Assembly (NCBI RefSeq): GCF_016907955.1
Contig: NZ_JAFBCX010000004.1
Coordinates: 186,001 to 250,000 of the forward strand
Source: Lentzea nigeriaca
GTDB lineage: Bacteria > Actinomycetota > Actinomycetes > Mycobacteriales > Pseudonocardiaceae
Length of the DNA: 64,000 bases
Reading direction: 5' to 3'
Part shown: in pieces, positions 37,118 through 44,573 of the stretch
Position numbering within the stretch: position 1 is the first letter of the stretch
Layout: every line of letters starts with the position of its first letter
Position numbers and translations under genes: made by a program
The notes under the pieces: generated by a model
What the model was told of the DNA's origin: nothing
What the model saw: the letters and a program-made list of their open reading frames with translations, nothing else
The model's database searches: none

Positions 37118-37963
37118 ATGACCGTTGATCCGAAGGGCCTGCTCAGCGACCTCACCGCGATGCGCGAACGCGCCCGCGCCGACCGGCGCGGCTACTGGCT
37201 GCCGTTCCTGCTGTTCGGGCTGATCACGCTGGGGGCGACGCCGTTCTACGCGCCGAAGTACTGCGTGCCGAACGGGCAGGACCCGCAGCTCGTGGAGCCG
37301 AGGCTGTGCTCGTGGAGCTCGGCGGACCAGCCGTGGCTCTACCACTGGCTGCACCCCACCGGCCAGCTGATGGGCCCCGTGTTCAACGTCCACCAGCCGG
37401 GCGTCGCCGCGGACATCTACTGGATCATCGCGCTGCTGTGCGGTTGTCTCGCGGTCGTCCAGTGGTACCGGTGGCGCGCCGCGCAGGTCGGTGTGGAGAC
37501 GCCGACGCGTGTGTACGCCCAGGTCACGATCTTCATGCTGCTGCTGCAGCTGATCGGCGTCCCGGTGCTGAGCGAACTGTTCTTCGGCCGGGTGGGCTGG
37601 CAGATCGCCCTGCCCGTCACCGTGGCGGTGATCGTCGCGGCGACGTGGCGCGTGCGCAAGGTCGGCTTCACGCTCGCGGTGCTCGCACTGTTCGGTCTCG
37701 CACACTTCGTCACGTTTTATCCGTACGGCCCGATGCTCGTGCTGGCCACGAGCCTGGTCGGCCTCGCCTTTCTAGAGCGCAGCACGGTGTGCACGGTCAC
37801 CGTGGCGGTCTTCGCCGCTACCGTGCTGTTCGTGAACGAGGCGGGACGGTTCGGCTTCTACTGGCCGCAGGCGGTGGAACAGTTCGCGAGCACGGTGCTG
37901 CCGGCGTCCGTCCTGCTCGTCGGAGGGATCATCGGGTCCGTGCGACGGGAGGCAGCGCAGTGA
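37118..37963 (+). CDS. Multi-pass membrane protein, unknown function
   Basis: A 281-residue integral membrane protein. After an N-terminal soluble stretch (MTVDPKGLLSDLTAMRERAR) there are about seven hydrophobic segments (GYWLPFLLFGLITLG, IYWIIALLCGCLAVV, VTIFMLLLQLIGVPVL and others). Residues 55-80 between helices 1 and 2 contain two Cys (YCVPNGQDPQ, RLCSWSS) that could bond outside the cell. GGGGGA precedes ATG 37118. It overlaps the regulator gene by 4 nt. No known family motif was recognised. Confidence 0.7.
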   Translation: MTVDPKGLLSDLTAMRERARADRRGYWLPFLLFGLITLGATPFYAPKYCVPNGQDPQLVEPRLCSWSSADQPWLYHWLHPTGQLMGPVFNVHQPGVAADIYWIIALLCGCLAVVQWYRWRAAQVGVETPTRVYAQVTIFMLLLQLIGVPVLSELFFGRVGWQIALPVTVAVIVAATWRVRKVGFTLAVLALFGLAHFVTFYPYGPMLVLATSLVGLAFLERSTVCTVTVAVFAATVLFVNEAGRFGFYWPQAVEQFASTVLPASVLLVGGIIGSVRREAAQ

Positions 37964-38283
37964 GCGAGAACCCCACCGCGGGGCTGGACGACACTGTCCA
38001 CCAGCGACACCGGCTCGGCGTGCTGACCATCGCGGCCGAGACGAAACGGGTGGAGTTCTCGTACCTGAAGTCGGCGCTGGAGCTGACCGCCGGCAACCTG
38101 TCGCGGCACATCACCGTGCTGGAGCAGGCCGGCCTGGTCGAGGTGGAGAAGGGCTACGAGGGGAAGCGCCCCAAGACGTGGCTGCACATCACCGGCGCCG
38201 GCCGCGCCGCTCTCGCCGCGGAGATGGCAGCGCTGCGGGCACTGCTCGAGCGGCACGACAGTCGTCAGAACTGCCTGCGGTAG
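37960..38283 (+). CDS. Winged-helix transcriptional regulator (HTH_34/MarR-like)
   Basis: A 107-residue DNA-binding protein of the small winged-helix type (PF13601 style). The helix-turn-helix is FSYLKSALELTAGNLSRHIT (residues about 33-52), then the wing EVEKGYEGKRPKTWLHIT. The GTG start overlaps the stop of the membrane protein gene, so the two are coupled. Such pairs are usually autoregulated through an inverted repeat, here at 37061-37089. Confidence 0.82.
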   Translation: MSENPTAGLDDTVHQRHRLGVLTIAAETKRVEFSYLKSALELTAGNLSRHITVLEQAGLVEVEKGYEGKRPKTWLHITGAGRAALAAEMAALRALLERHDSRQNCLR

Positions 38284-38669
38284 ACGGAAACGTCGTCGCG
38301 CCACACGCCGAACGCGTCCGGTGCGGATTGGACGATCGTCATCTCGTTGAGGGTGCCCAGGATCCGCCACGCCCGCGCAACCGCTTGCGAGCCCGCGAAG
38401 GCGATCGTGCAGAACTTCCTTGGCTCGACGACCGTGCGCACGCGGTCGACCTTGCCGACGCTCATCGGCGTGTCCTGCCACAGGTCCAATGTGTACCCGG
38501 TGCGGATGGGATCACCCGACCCCAGCACGCCTTCGATGCTGACGACCAACCTGTCGCCCTCCAGGCGCAGGTCGTAGTGACCGCTTCGTGGTGGAGCGCC
38601 GCCGGTGTACGCGGAGCGTGCCGGATCGAGCACCCAGTGTCCTAGAAACGGCACGAGGTCGTCACTCAT
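38265..38669 (-). CDS. Hypothetical protein, beta-rich (134 aa)
   Basis: A small soluble protein with alternating beta strands (LVPFLGHWVLDPARS, SGHYDLRLEGDRLVVSIE, VDRVRTVVEPRKF), which suggests a lipocalin- or calycin-like barrel. AAGGAG stands 7 nt before ATG 38669, so it is well translated. Its last 19 nt overlap the regulator gene on the other strand. No catalytic residues stand out. Confidence 0.6.
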   Translation of the reverse strand: MSDDLVPFLGHWVLDPARSAYTGGAPPRSGHYDLRLEGDRLVVSIEGVLGSGDPIRTGYTLDLWQDTPMSVGKVDRVRTVVEPRKFCTIAFAGSQAVARAWRILGTLNEMTIVQSAPDAFGVWRDDVSVYRRQF

Positions 38670-38740
38670 GTGTGTCTCCTTCGCGGAACCTGCGCCACTG
38701 GCGGATTGTCCGGCGCATCGAGGTGGGCGACCATCACCCG

Positions 38741-39391
38741 ATGAGTTATGAGACGGGCGTTCGGTGGAAGTGGATTCCGTTCGTCGTGCTCGCGTTCGTC
38801 CTGCTGAGCTGGCTCGTGTTCGAGGCCCTCGACCTCATCGACTTCGCGGGAGTCGTGACATGGGTGCGCGGCATCGACCCGGTGTGGGCGGCGGTGGCGA
38901 TCTTCAGCCTGCTCGTCGTGGACGTGCTGCTGCCTGTGCCGTCCACTCCGCTCATCGTGCTGGCGGGGACGGCACTCGGCGTACCGCTGGGGCTGGCACT
39001 CGCGGTCGTCGGATCCCTGGGCTCCTCTGCCGCAGGGTACGCCCTCGGCAGGTTCGCGCGCCCGTGGTTGGTGCGCAGGGTGGTGACCATTGACGAACTG
39101 ACCGAAATGCGGCGGTGGGGGCGTCAGTTCGGGCCGTGGTTCTTCGGGGTGGCGCGCGGTATTCCGATGATGGCGGAGACCGTGTCGGTGTCCGCCGGGG
39201 TGTCGCGGGTGCCGTTCGGGACTTTCACGCTGTACACGCTCATCGGAACCGTTCCGATTTGTGCCGCGTACGTGCTCGCGGGGTCACGCGCTGAGACCAT
39301 CGAGGAGATCGTGATGATCAGCGCTGTCGGTTTTCTGGTGACCGTCGGCCTCTTCTTCCTGCTGCGCCGGCTGGTGAAGGCCGCGCCGTAG
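38741..39391 (+). CDS. VTT/DedA-family membrane protein
   Basis: A 216-residue membrane protein with the VTT (SNARE-associated/DedA) core. The signature LPVPSTPLIVLAGTALG (about residues 67-83) and SSAAGYALGRFARPW match the re-entrant loop region, and RGIPMMAETVSVSAGVSRVPFG (residues about 138-159) matches the second conserved motif. DedA proteins act in lipid flipping and membrane homeostasis. The start is uncertain because no close SD is seen. Its stop lies only 18 nt before the first Y RNA module. Confidence 0.82.
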   Translation: MSYETGVRWKWIPFVVLAFVLLSWLVFEALDLIDFAGVVTWVRGIDPVWAAVAIFSLLVVDVLLPVPSTPLIVLAGTALGVPLGLALAVVGSLGSSAAGYALGRFARPWLVRRVVTIDELTEMRRWGRQFGPWFFGVARGIPMMAETVSVSAGVSRVPFGTFTLYTLIGTVPICAAYVLAGSRAETIEEIVMISAVGFLVTVGLFFLLRRLVKAAP

Positions 39392-39408
39392 AAAAATCGC
39401 TGGCGCCG

Positions 39409-39563
39409 TGTGGTTGTATGAATGTGCGCCCGGTGCGCAGCAGAGGGTTACTTCTGGTGATCACTCAGGTTCGACTCCTGAAGCCGGTCTCGGCCGGTCT
39501 TCGCTCACTCCGGTGAGCACGTCACCTTCCGCGACTTGATCTCGGGCGCCCAACAACTCCACA
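39409..39563 (+). ncRNA. yrlA: Y RNA module A with permuted tRNA-like domain (YrlA type)
   Basis: The module is closed by TGTGG/CCACA (39409-39413, 39559-39563) and a perfect 7-bp stem GCGCCCG/CGGGCGC (39426-39432, 39543-39549). Inside lie GGTGA/TCACC (39456-39460, 39522-39526; anticodon-stem-like), a T-arm (TCAGG-TTCGACT-CCTGA, 39465-39481), a closed acceptor-like CCGG/CCGG stem, and a D-arm (GCTC 39503-39506, GAGC 39515-39518). The order T-arm, closed acceptor, D-arm is tRNA circularly permuted, as in bacterial YrlA RNAs. The Ro60 homologue gene follows at 39879. The AT-rich block 39391-39397 upstream is shared with module B and may be a promoter element. Confidence 0.78.
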
Positions 39564-39592
39564 TCGGCCGGAGAAAATATTCGCTGGCGCGG

Positions 39593-39698
39593 CGTGGTTA
39601 CATAGTTTCGCACCCGGTGCGAAGCCAACGGTTACTTCGTCTTCAAAACGCAAATGTCCCGTTGGCGAACTGATCTCGGGAGCACACAACTTCACACG
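39593..39698 (+). ncRNA. Y RNA module B lacking the tRNA-like domain
   Basis: It shares the 25-nt 5' block of the other modules (39614-39638, CCGGTGCGAAG...GGTTACTTC) and the 3' block (39665-39679, ...CTGATCTCGG). GCACCCG/CGGGAGC (39610-39616, 39677-39683) closes it with one mismatch. The internal stem GCCAACGG/CCGTTGGC (39624-39631, 39659-39666) is 8 bp and perfect, and its 27-nt loop replaces the whole tRNA-like part. The upstream block GAAAATATTCGCTGGCG (39573-39589) is nearly identical to the one before module A, so independent transcription is possible. Its last 11 nt also form the first strand of module C. Confidence 0.68.
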
Positions 39699-39840
39699 TG
39701 TCCGGTGCGAAGCAGAGGGCTACTTCCATTTGGGATGGGCGGGTCGTGGGTTCGAATCCCACCAGCCATTGCGGCTGTAGCTCAGCTCGGCAGAGCAGCT
39801 TGTACCTTCCGCGATCTTGATCTCGGACACGTGTGGAGTT
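39688..39840 (+). ncRNA. yrlA: Y RNA module C with canonical permuted tRNA-like domain (YrlA type)
   Basis: A 17-bp closing stem pairs 39688-39704 with 39824-39840 (16 Watson-Crick pairs and one U-G). The tRNA-like domain has T-arm GTGGG-TTCGAAT-CCCAC (39746-39762), acceptor mimic CAGCC/GGCTG (39763-39767, 39773-39777) closed by a 5-nt loop, then D-arm GCTC/GAGC (39780-39783, 39793-39796) with the GG pair in its loop (39789-39790). All tRNA elbow contacts are thus present but in permuted order and without a free CCA end. Conserved blocks 39702-39726 and 39805-39826 match modules A and B and are the likely Ro-binding region. It ends 38 nt before rsr. Confidence 0.85.
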
Positions 39841-39878
39841 CGTGGCTCCCTTTCTTCGTCTTGAGGGGGGAAGAGCCG

Positions 39879-41468
39879 ATGGCGAAGTTCAACATCTTTC
39901 GCGCACGTCCGGCGGGCACCAGCCCGGTCGCCACGGCGCCGGCACCGTCCGGCCGCACCTACGAGGGCGGCGACGGCTACGCCCGCGACACGAAGTCCGA
40001 GCTGTTCCTGCTCGCCGTGTCGAACATGGGCGGCGAGCACACCTTCTACGAGTCCGGAAACCAGCGTGACACCCGGTTCGCACACCTCGTCCACGACGCC
40101 GCGCTCGCGGATCCGGAGTGGACCGCGCGACTGCTGAAGTGGCTGCGCGGCGAGGCGAACATGCGCACCGCGTCGCTCGTCGGCGCGGCCGAGTTCGTGT
40201 ACGCGCGGCTCGTCGCCGAGTCGGACGCTGGTGTCACCAACCGGGCCGTCGTGGACTCCGTGCTGCAGCGCGCGGACGAGCCGGGTGAACTCCTCGCCTA
40301 CTGGACGAGCGTGAACGGCCGGCGCGTGCCGAAGCCGGTCAAGCGCGGCATCTCCGACGCCGTGCGGCGCCTCTACGACGAGCGCGCGGTTCTCAAGTGG
40401 GACAGCGACGCCCGCGGCTTCCGCATGGCCGACGTGCTGAACCTCGCCCACCCCTCGCCTGCCGCCGACTGGCAGGGCTCGCTCTTCCAGCACGTGCTGG
40501 ACCGCCGCCGCGACGGCGACGTGGCGGTTCCGCCGGAGCTGCGCGTGATCGCGGCACGCCGTGAGCTCATGGCGTGGCCGGTCGAACAGCGCCGTGAGCT
40601 GTTCACGCGGCCCGACGCCGCCGACGTGCTGCGCCGGGCCGGGATGACGTGGGAGTCGGTGGCCGGCTGGTTGCAGGGCCCGATGACGAAGGAGGTGTGG
40701 GAGGCGCTCGCGCCGTCCATGGGTTACATGGCCCTGTTGAGGAACCTCAGGAACTTCGACGAGGCAGGCATGTCCGACGAGGTCGCCGCCCAGATCGCGG
40801 CACGCCTCGCCGACCCCGGCCAGGTCGCGCGTTCGCGGCAGTTCCCGTTCCGGTTCCTGTCCGCGTACGAGGCGGCACCGAGCCTGCGCTGGGGCCACGC
40901 CCTGGACCAGGCGCTGCAGGCGTCGCTGCGCAACCTGCCCGCGCTGCCGGGCCGGTCGCTGATCCTCGTCGACACCTCGGCGTCGATGACGGGTTGCGGT
41001 GTCTCGGCGAGGTCGAAGGTCAGCCCGGCCAAGGCCGCGGCGGTCTTCGGTGTCGCGCTGGGCGCCAAGGGCGAGCAGGTCGACGTGGTCGGCTTCGCGG
41101 ACGGCACGTTCCGGCACGACATCGCGCCGGGCGCGTCGGTCATCCGCACGGTCGACGCGTTCCTGAAGCGGATCGGTGAGGTCGGGCACGGCACCGACAT
41201 CGTCGGGTCGCTGCAGCGGACCTACCGCGGCCATGACCGGGTGTTCATCATCTCGGACATGCAGACCATCGCCGGGCCGTACGGAACGGGCGTCGCGGAC
41301 GTCGTGCCGCGGCACGTGCCGGTCTACGGCTTCAACCTGGGCGGGTACCGGCAGGCGGCGTTCGCGACCGGCAAGGCCAACCGACACGAGTTCGGTGGCC
41401 TCACCGACGCGACTTTCCGCATGGTCCCGTTGCTCGAGGCAGGTCAGAACGCCGACTGGCCGTTCTGA
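39879..41468 (+). CDS. rsr: Ro60 homologue (TROVE and von Willebrand A domains)
   Basis: A 529-residue Ro60/Rsr orthologue. The TROVE HEAT-repeat ring covers about residues 30-350 (SELFLLAVSNMGGEHTFYES, RDTRFAHLVHDAAL, LLRNLRNFDEAGMS). A von Willebrand A domain follows, with an intact MIDAS DTSAS at 365-369, a Thr in HGTDIVGSL and an Asp in IISDMQT. Ro60 binds misfolded RNAs in its ring and Y RNA on its outer face; in Deinococcus the Y RNA tethers it to PNPase. GAGGGGGGAAGAG precedes ATG 39879. Three Y RNA modules directly upstream make this a complete Ro/Y locus. No rtcB or rtcA gene is present. Confidence 0.93.
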   Translation: MAKFNIFRARPAGTSPVATAPAPSGRTYEGGDGYARDTKSELFLLAVSNMGGEHTFYESGNQRDTRFAHLVHDAALADPEWTARLLKWLRGEANMRTASLVGAAEFVYARLVAESDAGVTNRAVVDSVLQRADEPGELLAYWTSVNGRRVPKPVKRGISDAVRRLYDERAVLKWDSDARGFRMADVLNLAHPSPAADWQGSLFQHVLDRRRDGDVAVPPELRVIAARRELMAWPVEQRRELFTRPDAADVLRRAGMTWESVAGWLQGPMTKEVWEALAPSMGYMALLRNLRNFDEAGMSDEVAAQIAARLADPGQVARSRQFPFRFLSAYEAAPSLRWGHALDQALQASLRNLPALPGRSLILVDTSASMTGCGVSARSKVSPAKAAAVFGVALGAKGEQVDVVGFADGTFRHDIAPGASVIRTVDAFLKRIGEVGHGTDIVGSLQRTYRGHDRVFIISDMQTIAGPYGTGVADVVPRHVPVYGFNLGGYRQAAFATGKANRHEFGGLTDATFRMVPLLEAGQNADWPF

Positions 41469-42041
41469 TCAGGCAGCGACGCGGGTGAACACCTCGGCCG
41501 TCTCGGCAACGCGGCGGCCGAGGTGTTCGGCCGTCGCGATGTCGGCCTTGTGCACCTGGTCGGGCCCCTCGTCGTTGTTCGACTGGGCGGCAGCGCCGAG
41601 GAAGAAGCCGAGCCGGTTGATGTCGTGCTCGGACGCCTCGCTGGTGTTCCAGCCGGGGTGCAGGCCGGGGTTCACCCAGTGCATGCCGTGCTGGGCGGCG
41701 AGCACCGTGAAGAACTGCAGGGTGTTGAGCTTGTCGCCGCTCTTGGAGCCGGAGTTGGTGAAGCCGGCGGCGAACTTGTCCTTCCACGAGTGCGTGAACC
41801 AGCGCTTCGAGGAGTCCTCGGCGAACTTGTGGAACGCGCTCGACGCCGTGCCCATGTAGGTCGGCGAGCCGAACACGATGGCGTCGGCGTTGTCGAGCAG
41901 CTCCCACTGGGCGTCGGTGATGGTCTCGACGTTGATCAGGTGCACGGTCGCACCCGCCTCCAGCGCACCCCGCTCGACAGCGGATGCGAGGACAGCGGTG
42001 TGGCCGTAGCCGGAGTGGTACGCGATGGCGACTGAGGTCAT
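41469..42041 (-). CDS. Flavodoxin-like NAD(P)H:quinone oxidoreductase (WrbA type)
   Basis: A 190-residue flavodoxin-fold protein. The FMN phosphate loop is HSGYGHTAVLA (about residues 9-19), with AIVFGSPTYMGTASSAFHKF (about 54-73) and the late stretch RLGFFLGAAAQSN. It is likely an FMN-dependent two-electron quinone reductase for stress protection. ATG 42041 follows TACGTT by 7 nt, so the transcript is probably leaderless. It diverges from an HxlR regulator with repeats between them, a common pair for quinone- or aldehyde-responsive control. The stop abuts that of rsr with no gap. Confidence 0.85.
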   Translation of the reverse strand: MTSVAIAYHSGYGHTAVLASAVERGALEAGATVHLINVETITDAQWELLDNADAIVFGSPTYMGTASSAFHKFAEDSSKRWFTHSWKDKFAAGFTNSGSKSGDKLNTLQFFTVLAAQHGMHWVNPGLHPGWNTSEASEHDINRLGFFLGAAAQSNNDEGPDQVHKADIATAEHLGRRVAETAEVFTRVAA

Positions 42042-42056
42042 GCCCCAGAACGTACA

Positions 42057-42091
42057 CTAACTATTGGTTAGCGCAAACCATCAGTTAGCGC
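42057..42091. promoter_or_regulatory. Operator repeats between flavodoxin and HxlR genes
   Basis: GTTAGCGC occurs twice in direct orientation (near 42067-42074 and 42084-42091), and CTAAC-TATTG-GTTAG (42057-42071) is an inverted repeat. Both predicted leaderless promoters (TACGTT for the flavodoxin, TATGCT at 42102-42107 for the regulator) flank the element. Confidence 0.55.
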
Positions 42092-42114
42092 TCACTGGAG
42101 GTATGCTCTGCGAC

Positions 42115-42468
42115 ATGGAGTTCAACGTGTTCGCGAAGACGTGCCCGTCACGTCCGACGCTGGAGCACGTCACCGGCAGGTGGGGCAGCCTGACGTTGGG
42201 CGCGCTCGTGGACGGACCGCTGCGGTTCAACGAGCTGCGCCGGAGGGTCGACGGTGTCAGCGAGAAGATGCTGTCCCAGACGCTGCACGCGCTGGAGCGC
42301 GATGGGCTCGTGCACCGCGATGCACAGCCCACGAACCCACCGCGCGTCGACTACAGCCTCACGCCGCTCGGGCGGGAGACGGCCGAGCGGCTGCTGTCGT
42401 TGATCCACCACCTGGAAGCGCGGATGCCCGAGGTGCTCGAGGCACAACAGGTGTACGACGCCCGGTGA
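42115..42468 (+). CDS. HxlR-family regulator
   Basis: A 117-residue HxlR-type winged-helix regulator. The conserved Cys near the N-terminus (FAKTCPSRPT, Cys9) is the usual redox or electrophile sensor. The DNA-binding part is LRFNELRRRVDGVSEKMLSQ (residues about 37-56) and the wing carries PPRVDYSLTPLG. ATG 42115 follows TATGCT by 7 nt; ATG 42103 would add four residues but sits 1 nt after a GGAGG. It likely controls the divergent flavodoxin and itself. Confidence 0.87.
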   Translation: MEFNVFAKTCPSRPTLEHVTGRWGSLTLGALVDGPLRFNELRRRVDGVSEKMLSQTLHALERDGLVHRDAQPTNPPRVDYSLTPLGRETAERLLSLIHHLEARMPEVLEAQQVYDAR

Positions 42469-42504
42469 AAGGCGGCGCGGCGGAGATCGGCGTGCTTGCC
42501 GAGA

Positions 42505-43869
42505 TCAGCACTCGATGACGTTGACGGCGAGGCCGCCGCGTGCGGTCTCCTTGTACTTCACCGACATGTCCTTGCCGGTGTCGCGCATGGTCTTGATGAC
42601 CTTGTCCAGCGAGACGAAGTGCGAGCCGTCGCCACGCAACGCCATGCGCACGGCGGTGATCGCCTTGATCGACGCGACGGCGTTGCGTTCGATGCACGGG
42701 ATCTGCACCAGGCCGCCGATCGGGTCGCACGTCAGACCGAGGTTGTGCTCCATGGCGATCTCGGCGGCGTTCTCGACCTGTTCCGGGGTACCGCCGAGGA
42801 CCTCGGCGAGACCTCCGGCGGCCATCGAGCACGCCGAGCCGACCTCGCCCTGGCAGCCGACCTCGGCGCCGGAGATCGAGGCGTTCTCCTTGAACAGCAC
42901 GCCGATCGCGCCCGCCGTGAGCAGGAACCTGACCACGCCGTCGTCGTTGGCTCCCGGCACGAACTTCGTGTAGTAGTGCAGAACGGCGGGCACGATGCCG
43001 GCGGCGCCGTTGGTCGGTGCGGTGACGACGCGGCCGCCCGCCGCGTTCTCCTCGTTGACCGCCAGCGCGAAGAGCGTCACCCAGTCCATGACCCGCAGCG
43101 GGTCGGTGGCGAAGTGCTCGGCCTCCAGCCGCTTGCGCATCTCGGCGGCGCGGCGGCGGACCTTGAGGCCACCTGGCAGGACGCCGTGCTCGGTGCAGCC
43201 GCGTTCCACGCATTCCTGCATGACGCGCCAGATGTGCAGAAGTCCTTGGCGCACTTCGTCTTCACTGCGCCACGACAGCTCGTTGGCCATCATGATCTCA
43301 CTGATCGACAGGCCGGTCTCGCGGGTGCGCGCGAGCAGCTGGTCGCCGGTCAGGAACGGGTGCGGCAACGGCGTGGTGTCCGGCTTGATCCGGTCGGTGC
43401 CGCTCGCGTTCTCGTCGACGACGAACCCACCGCCGATCGAGTAGTAGACGGCGTGCTCGACCGACTGGTCGCCGCTGTAGGCCTCGAAGCTCATCCCGTT
43501 GGGGTGCAACGGAAGCGACTTGCGGCGGTGCATGACGAGGTCGCGGTCGTGCACGAAGGCGATCTCGTGCGTGCCGCCGAGCCGCAGTCGTCCACTCGCG
43601 ACGATCTCCTCCACGCGGGAGGCCGCGACCGCCGGGTCGACTTCTTCCGGGAGGTTGCCTTCCAGGCCGAGGAACACGGCCTTCGGGCTGCCGTGGCCGT
43701 GCCCGGTCGCGCCGAGCGAGCCGAACAGCTCGACGTGCACGCGGTCCACTTCGGACACTCGCGCGCCGAGCTTCTCGACGAACATCGCCGCCGCGCGCAT
43801 CGGGCCGACCGTGTGGGAGCTCGACGGCCCGACGCCGACGGAGAAAAGGTCGAAAACGCTGATCGCCAC
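42505..43869 (-). CDS. sdaA: L-serine ammonia-lyase, single-chain Fe-S type
   Basis: A 454-residue iron-sulfur L-serine dehydratase that deaminates serine to pyruvate. The beta-type N-terminal domain begins [21 protein letters not shown]. The alpha domain carries the cluster Cys residues in [14 protein letters not shown] (near residue 345), [20 protein letters not shown] (near 390) and a C-terminal Cys (VNVIEC), which plugs the active site in this family. AAGGA lies 8 nt before GTG 43869. It follows gcvH by 31 nt, downstream of a glycine riboswitch, so glycine availability probably controls it. Confidence 0.93.
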   Translation of the reverse strand: MAISVFDLFSVGVGPSSSHTVGPMRAAAMFVEKLGARVSEVDRVHVELFGSLGATGHGHGSPKAVFLGLEGNLPEEVDPAVAASRVEEIVASGRLRLGGTHEIAFVHDRDLVMHRRKSLPLHPNGMSFEAYSGDQSVEHAVYYSIGGGFVVDENASGTDRIKPDTTPLPHPFLTGDQLLARTRETGLSISEIMMANELSWRSEDEVRQGLLHIWRVMQECVERGCTEHGVLPGGLKVRRRAAEMRKRLEAEHFATDPLRVMDWVTLFALAVNEENAAGGRVVTAPTNGAAGIVPAVLHYYTKFVPGANDDGVVRFLLTAGAIGVLFKENASISGAEVGCQGEVGSACSMAAGGLAEVLGGTPEQVENAAEIAMEHNLGLTCDPIGGLVQIPCIERNAVASIKAITAVRMALRGDGSHFVSLDKVIKTMRDTGKDMSVKYKETARGGLAVNVIEC

Positions 43870-43900
43870 TGATCAGTCCTTCGTGGTGGTGGTTGCGCAG

Positions 43901-44281
43901 TCAGTCTTTGGTGAGCTCGGCGTACTTGGCAGCGGTGAGCAGGTTCTCCGCCGACTCGACGCGCACCTTGAACAGCCAGCCGGCGCCGTACGGCTCGTTG
44001 TTGATGATCGCCGGGTCGTCCACGACCGCGCTGTTGACCTCGATCACCTCACCGGTGACGGGCGAGAACAGGTCGCTGACGGACTTGGTGGACTCGAGTT
44101 CGCCGCACACCTCGTTGGAGACGACCTTCGCACCGACCTCGGGGAGCTGAACGAAGACGATGTCACCGAGGGCGTCCGCGGCGTACTCGGTGATCCCGCA
44201 GGTCAACGGGTCCTGGGTACCCGGCGTCCAGTCGACCCACTCGTGTTCGTGGGTGTAGAGCAGGTTCTCGGGGAACTCCAC
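43901..44281 (-). CDS. gcvH: Glycine cleavage system H protein
   Basis: A 126-residue lipoyl carrier of the glycine cleavage complex. The lipoylated Lys is in the motif [19 protein letters not shown] (Lys near residue 65). The N-terminus ([12 protein letters not shown]) and C-terminus ([11 protein letters not shown]) are standard. GAGGAG lies 6 nt before GTG 44281. The P, T and L proteins are not in this window. Placement directly after the riboswitch and before sdaA gives a unit that routes glycine carbon to serine and pyruvate. Confidence 0.95.
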   Translation of the reverse strand: MEFPENLLYTHEHEWVDWTPGTQDPLTCGITEYAADALGDIVFVQLPEVGAKVVSNEVCGELESTKSVSDLFSPVTGEVIEVNSAVVDDPAIINNEPYGAGWLFKVRVESAENLLTAAKYAELTKD

Positions 44282-44357
44282 GGCGACTCCTCTGGCTGTG
44301 ACGGGTCAGGAAACGTGCGCCCCCTCCGCCGTGCAGAGTTGCCTACCCCGAGCGGTC

Positions 44358-44440
44358 TTGCTGCCTGAGAGTGTGCGGGAGCTTGCCCCTTCGGCGCCTC
44401 GACCGGTTCGTCGAGGTCTCTCCCACTCGGGTTCTGGTGC
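44358..44440 (-). promoter_or_regulatory. Glycine riboswitch aptamer
   Basis: Read on the minus strand: GGGAGAGACC (44424-44415), a hairpin CCTCGAC/GTCGAGG, then CGCCGAAGGGGCAAGCTCCC, and CTCTCAGGCA (44371-44362). These are the conserved glycine-aptamer strands in the right order. Only one full aptamer is obvious; the following region to GTG 44281 may hold the ghost or expression platform. It precedes gcvH, the classic target. Confidence 0.88.
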
Positions 44441-44573
44441 CTCTCGGGCACCGCGGCCGGTCTTCAGTTCTCGGCGCGAACGCTATGTGCGGCCACCGCC
44501 AGGTGTCAACGCGACGTGGTTGACATCCGGCAGAGCGCTGCCATGGTGATCTGAGGCAGACATCGGAGGTCTC

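Noticed and set aside
39721-39800. Possible ordinary tRNA gene (GGGTTCGAATCCC and TAGCTCAG...GAGCA present)
   Set aside because: The T-arm comes before the D-arm, the acceptor strands are joined by a 5-nt loop, and there is no anticodon arm in tRNA order or free 3' end. This is the permuted tRNA-like domain of a Y RNA.
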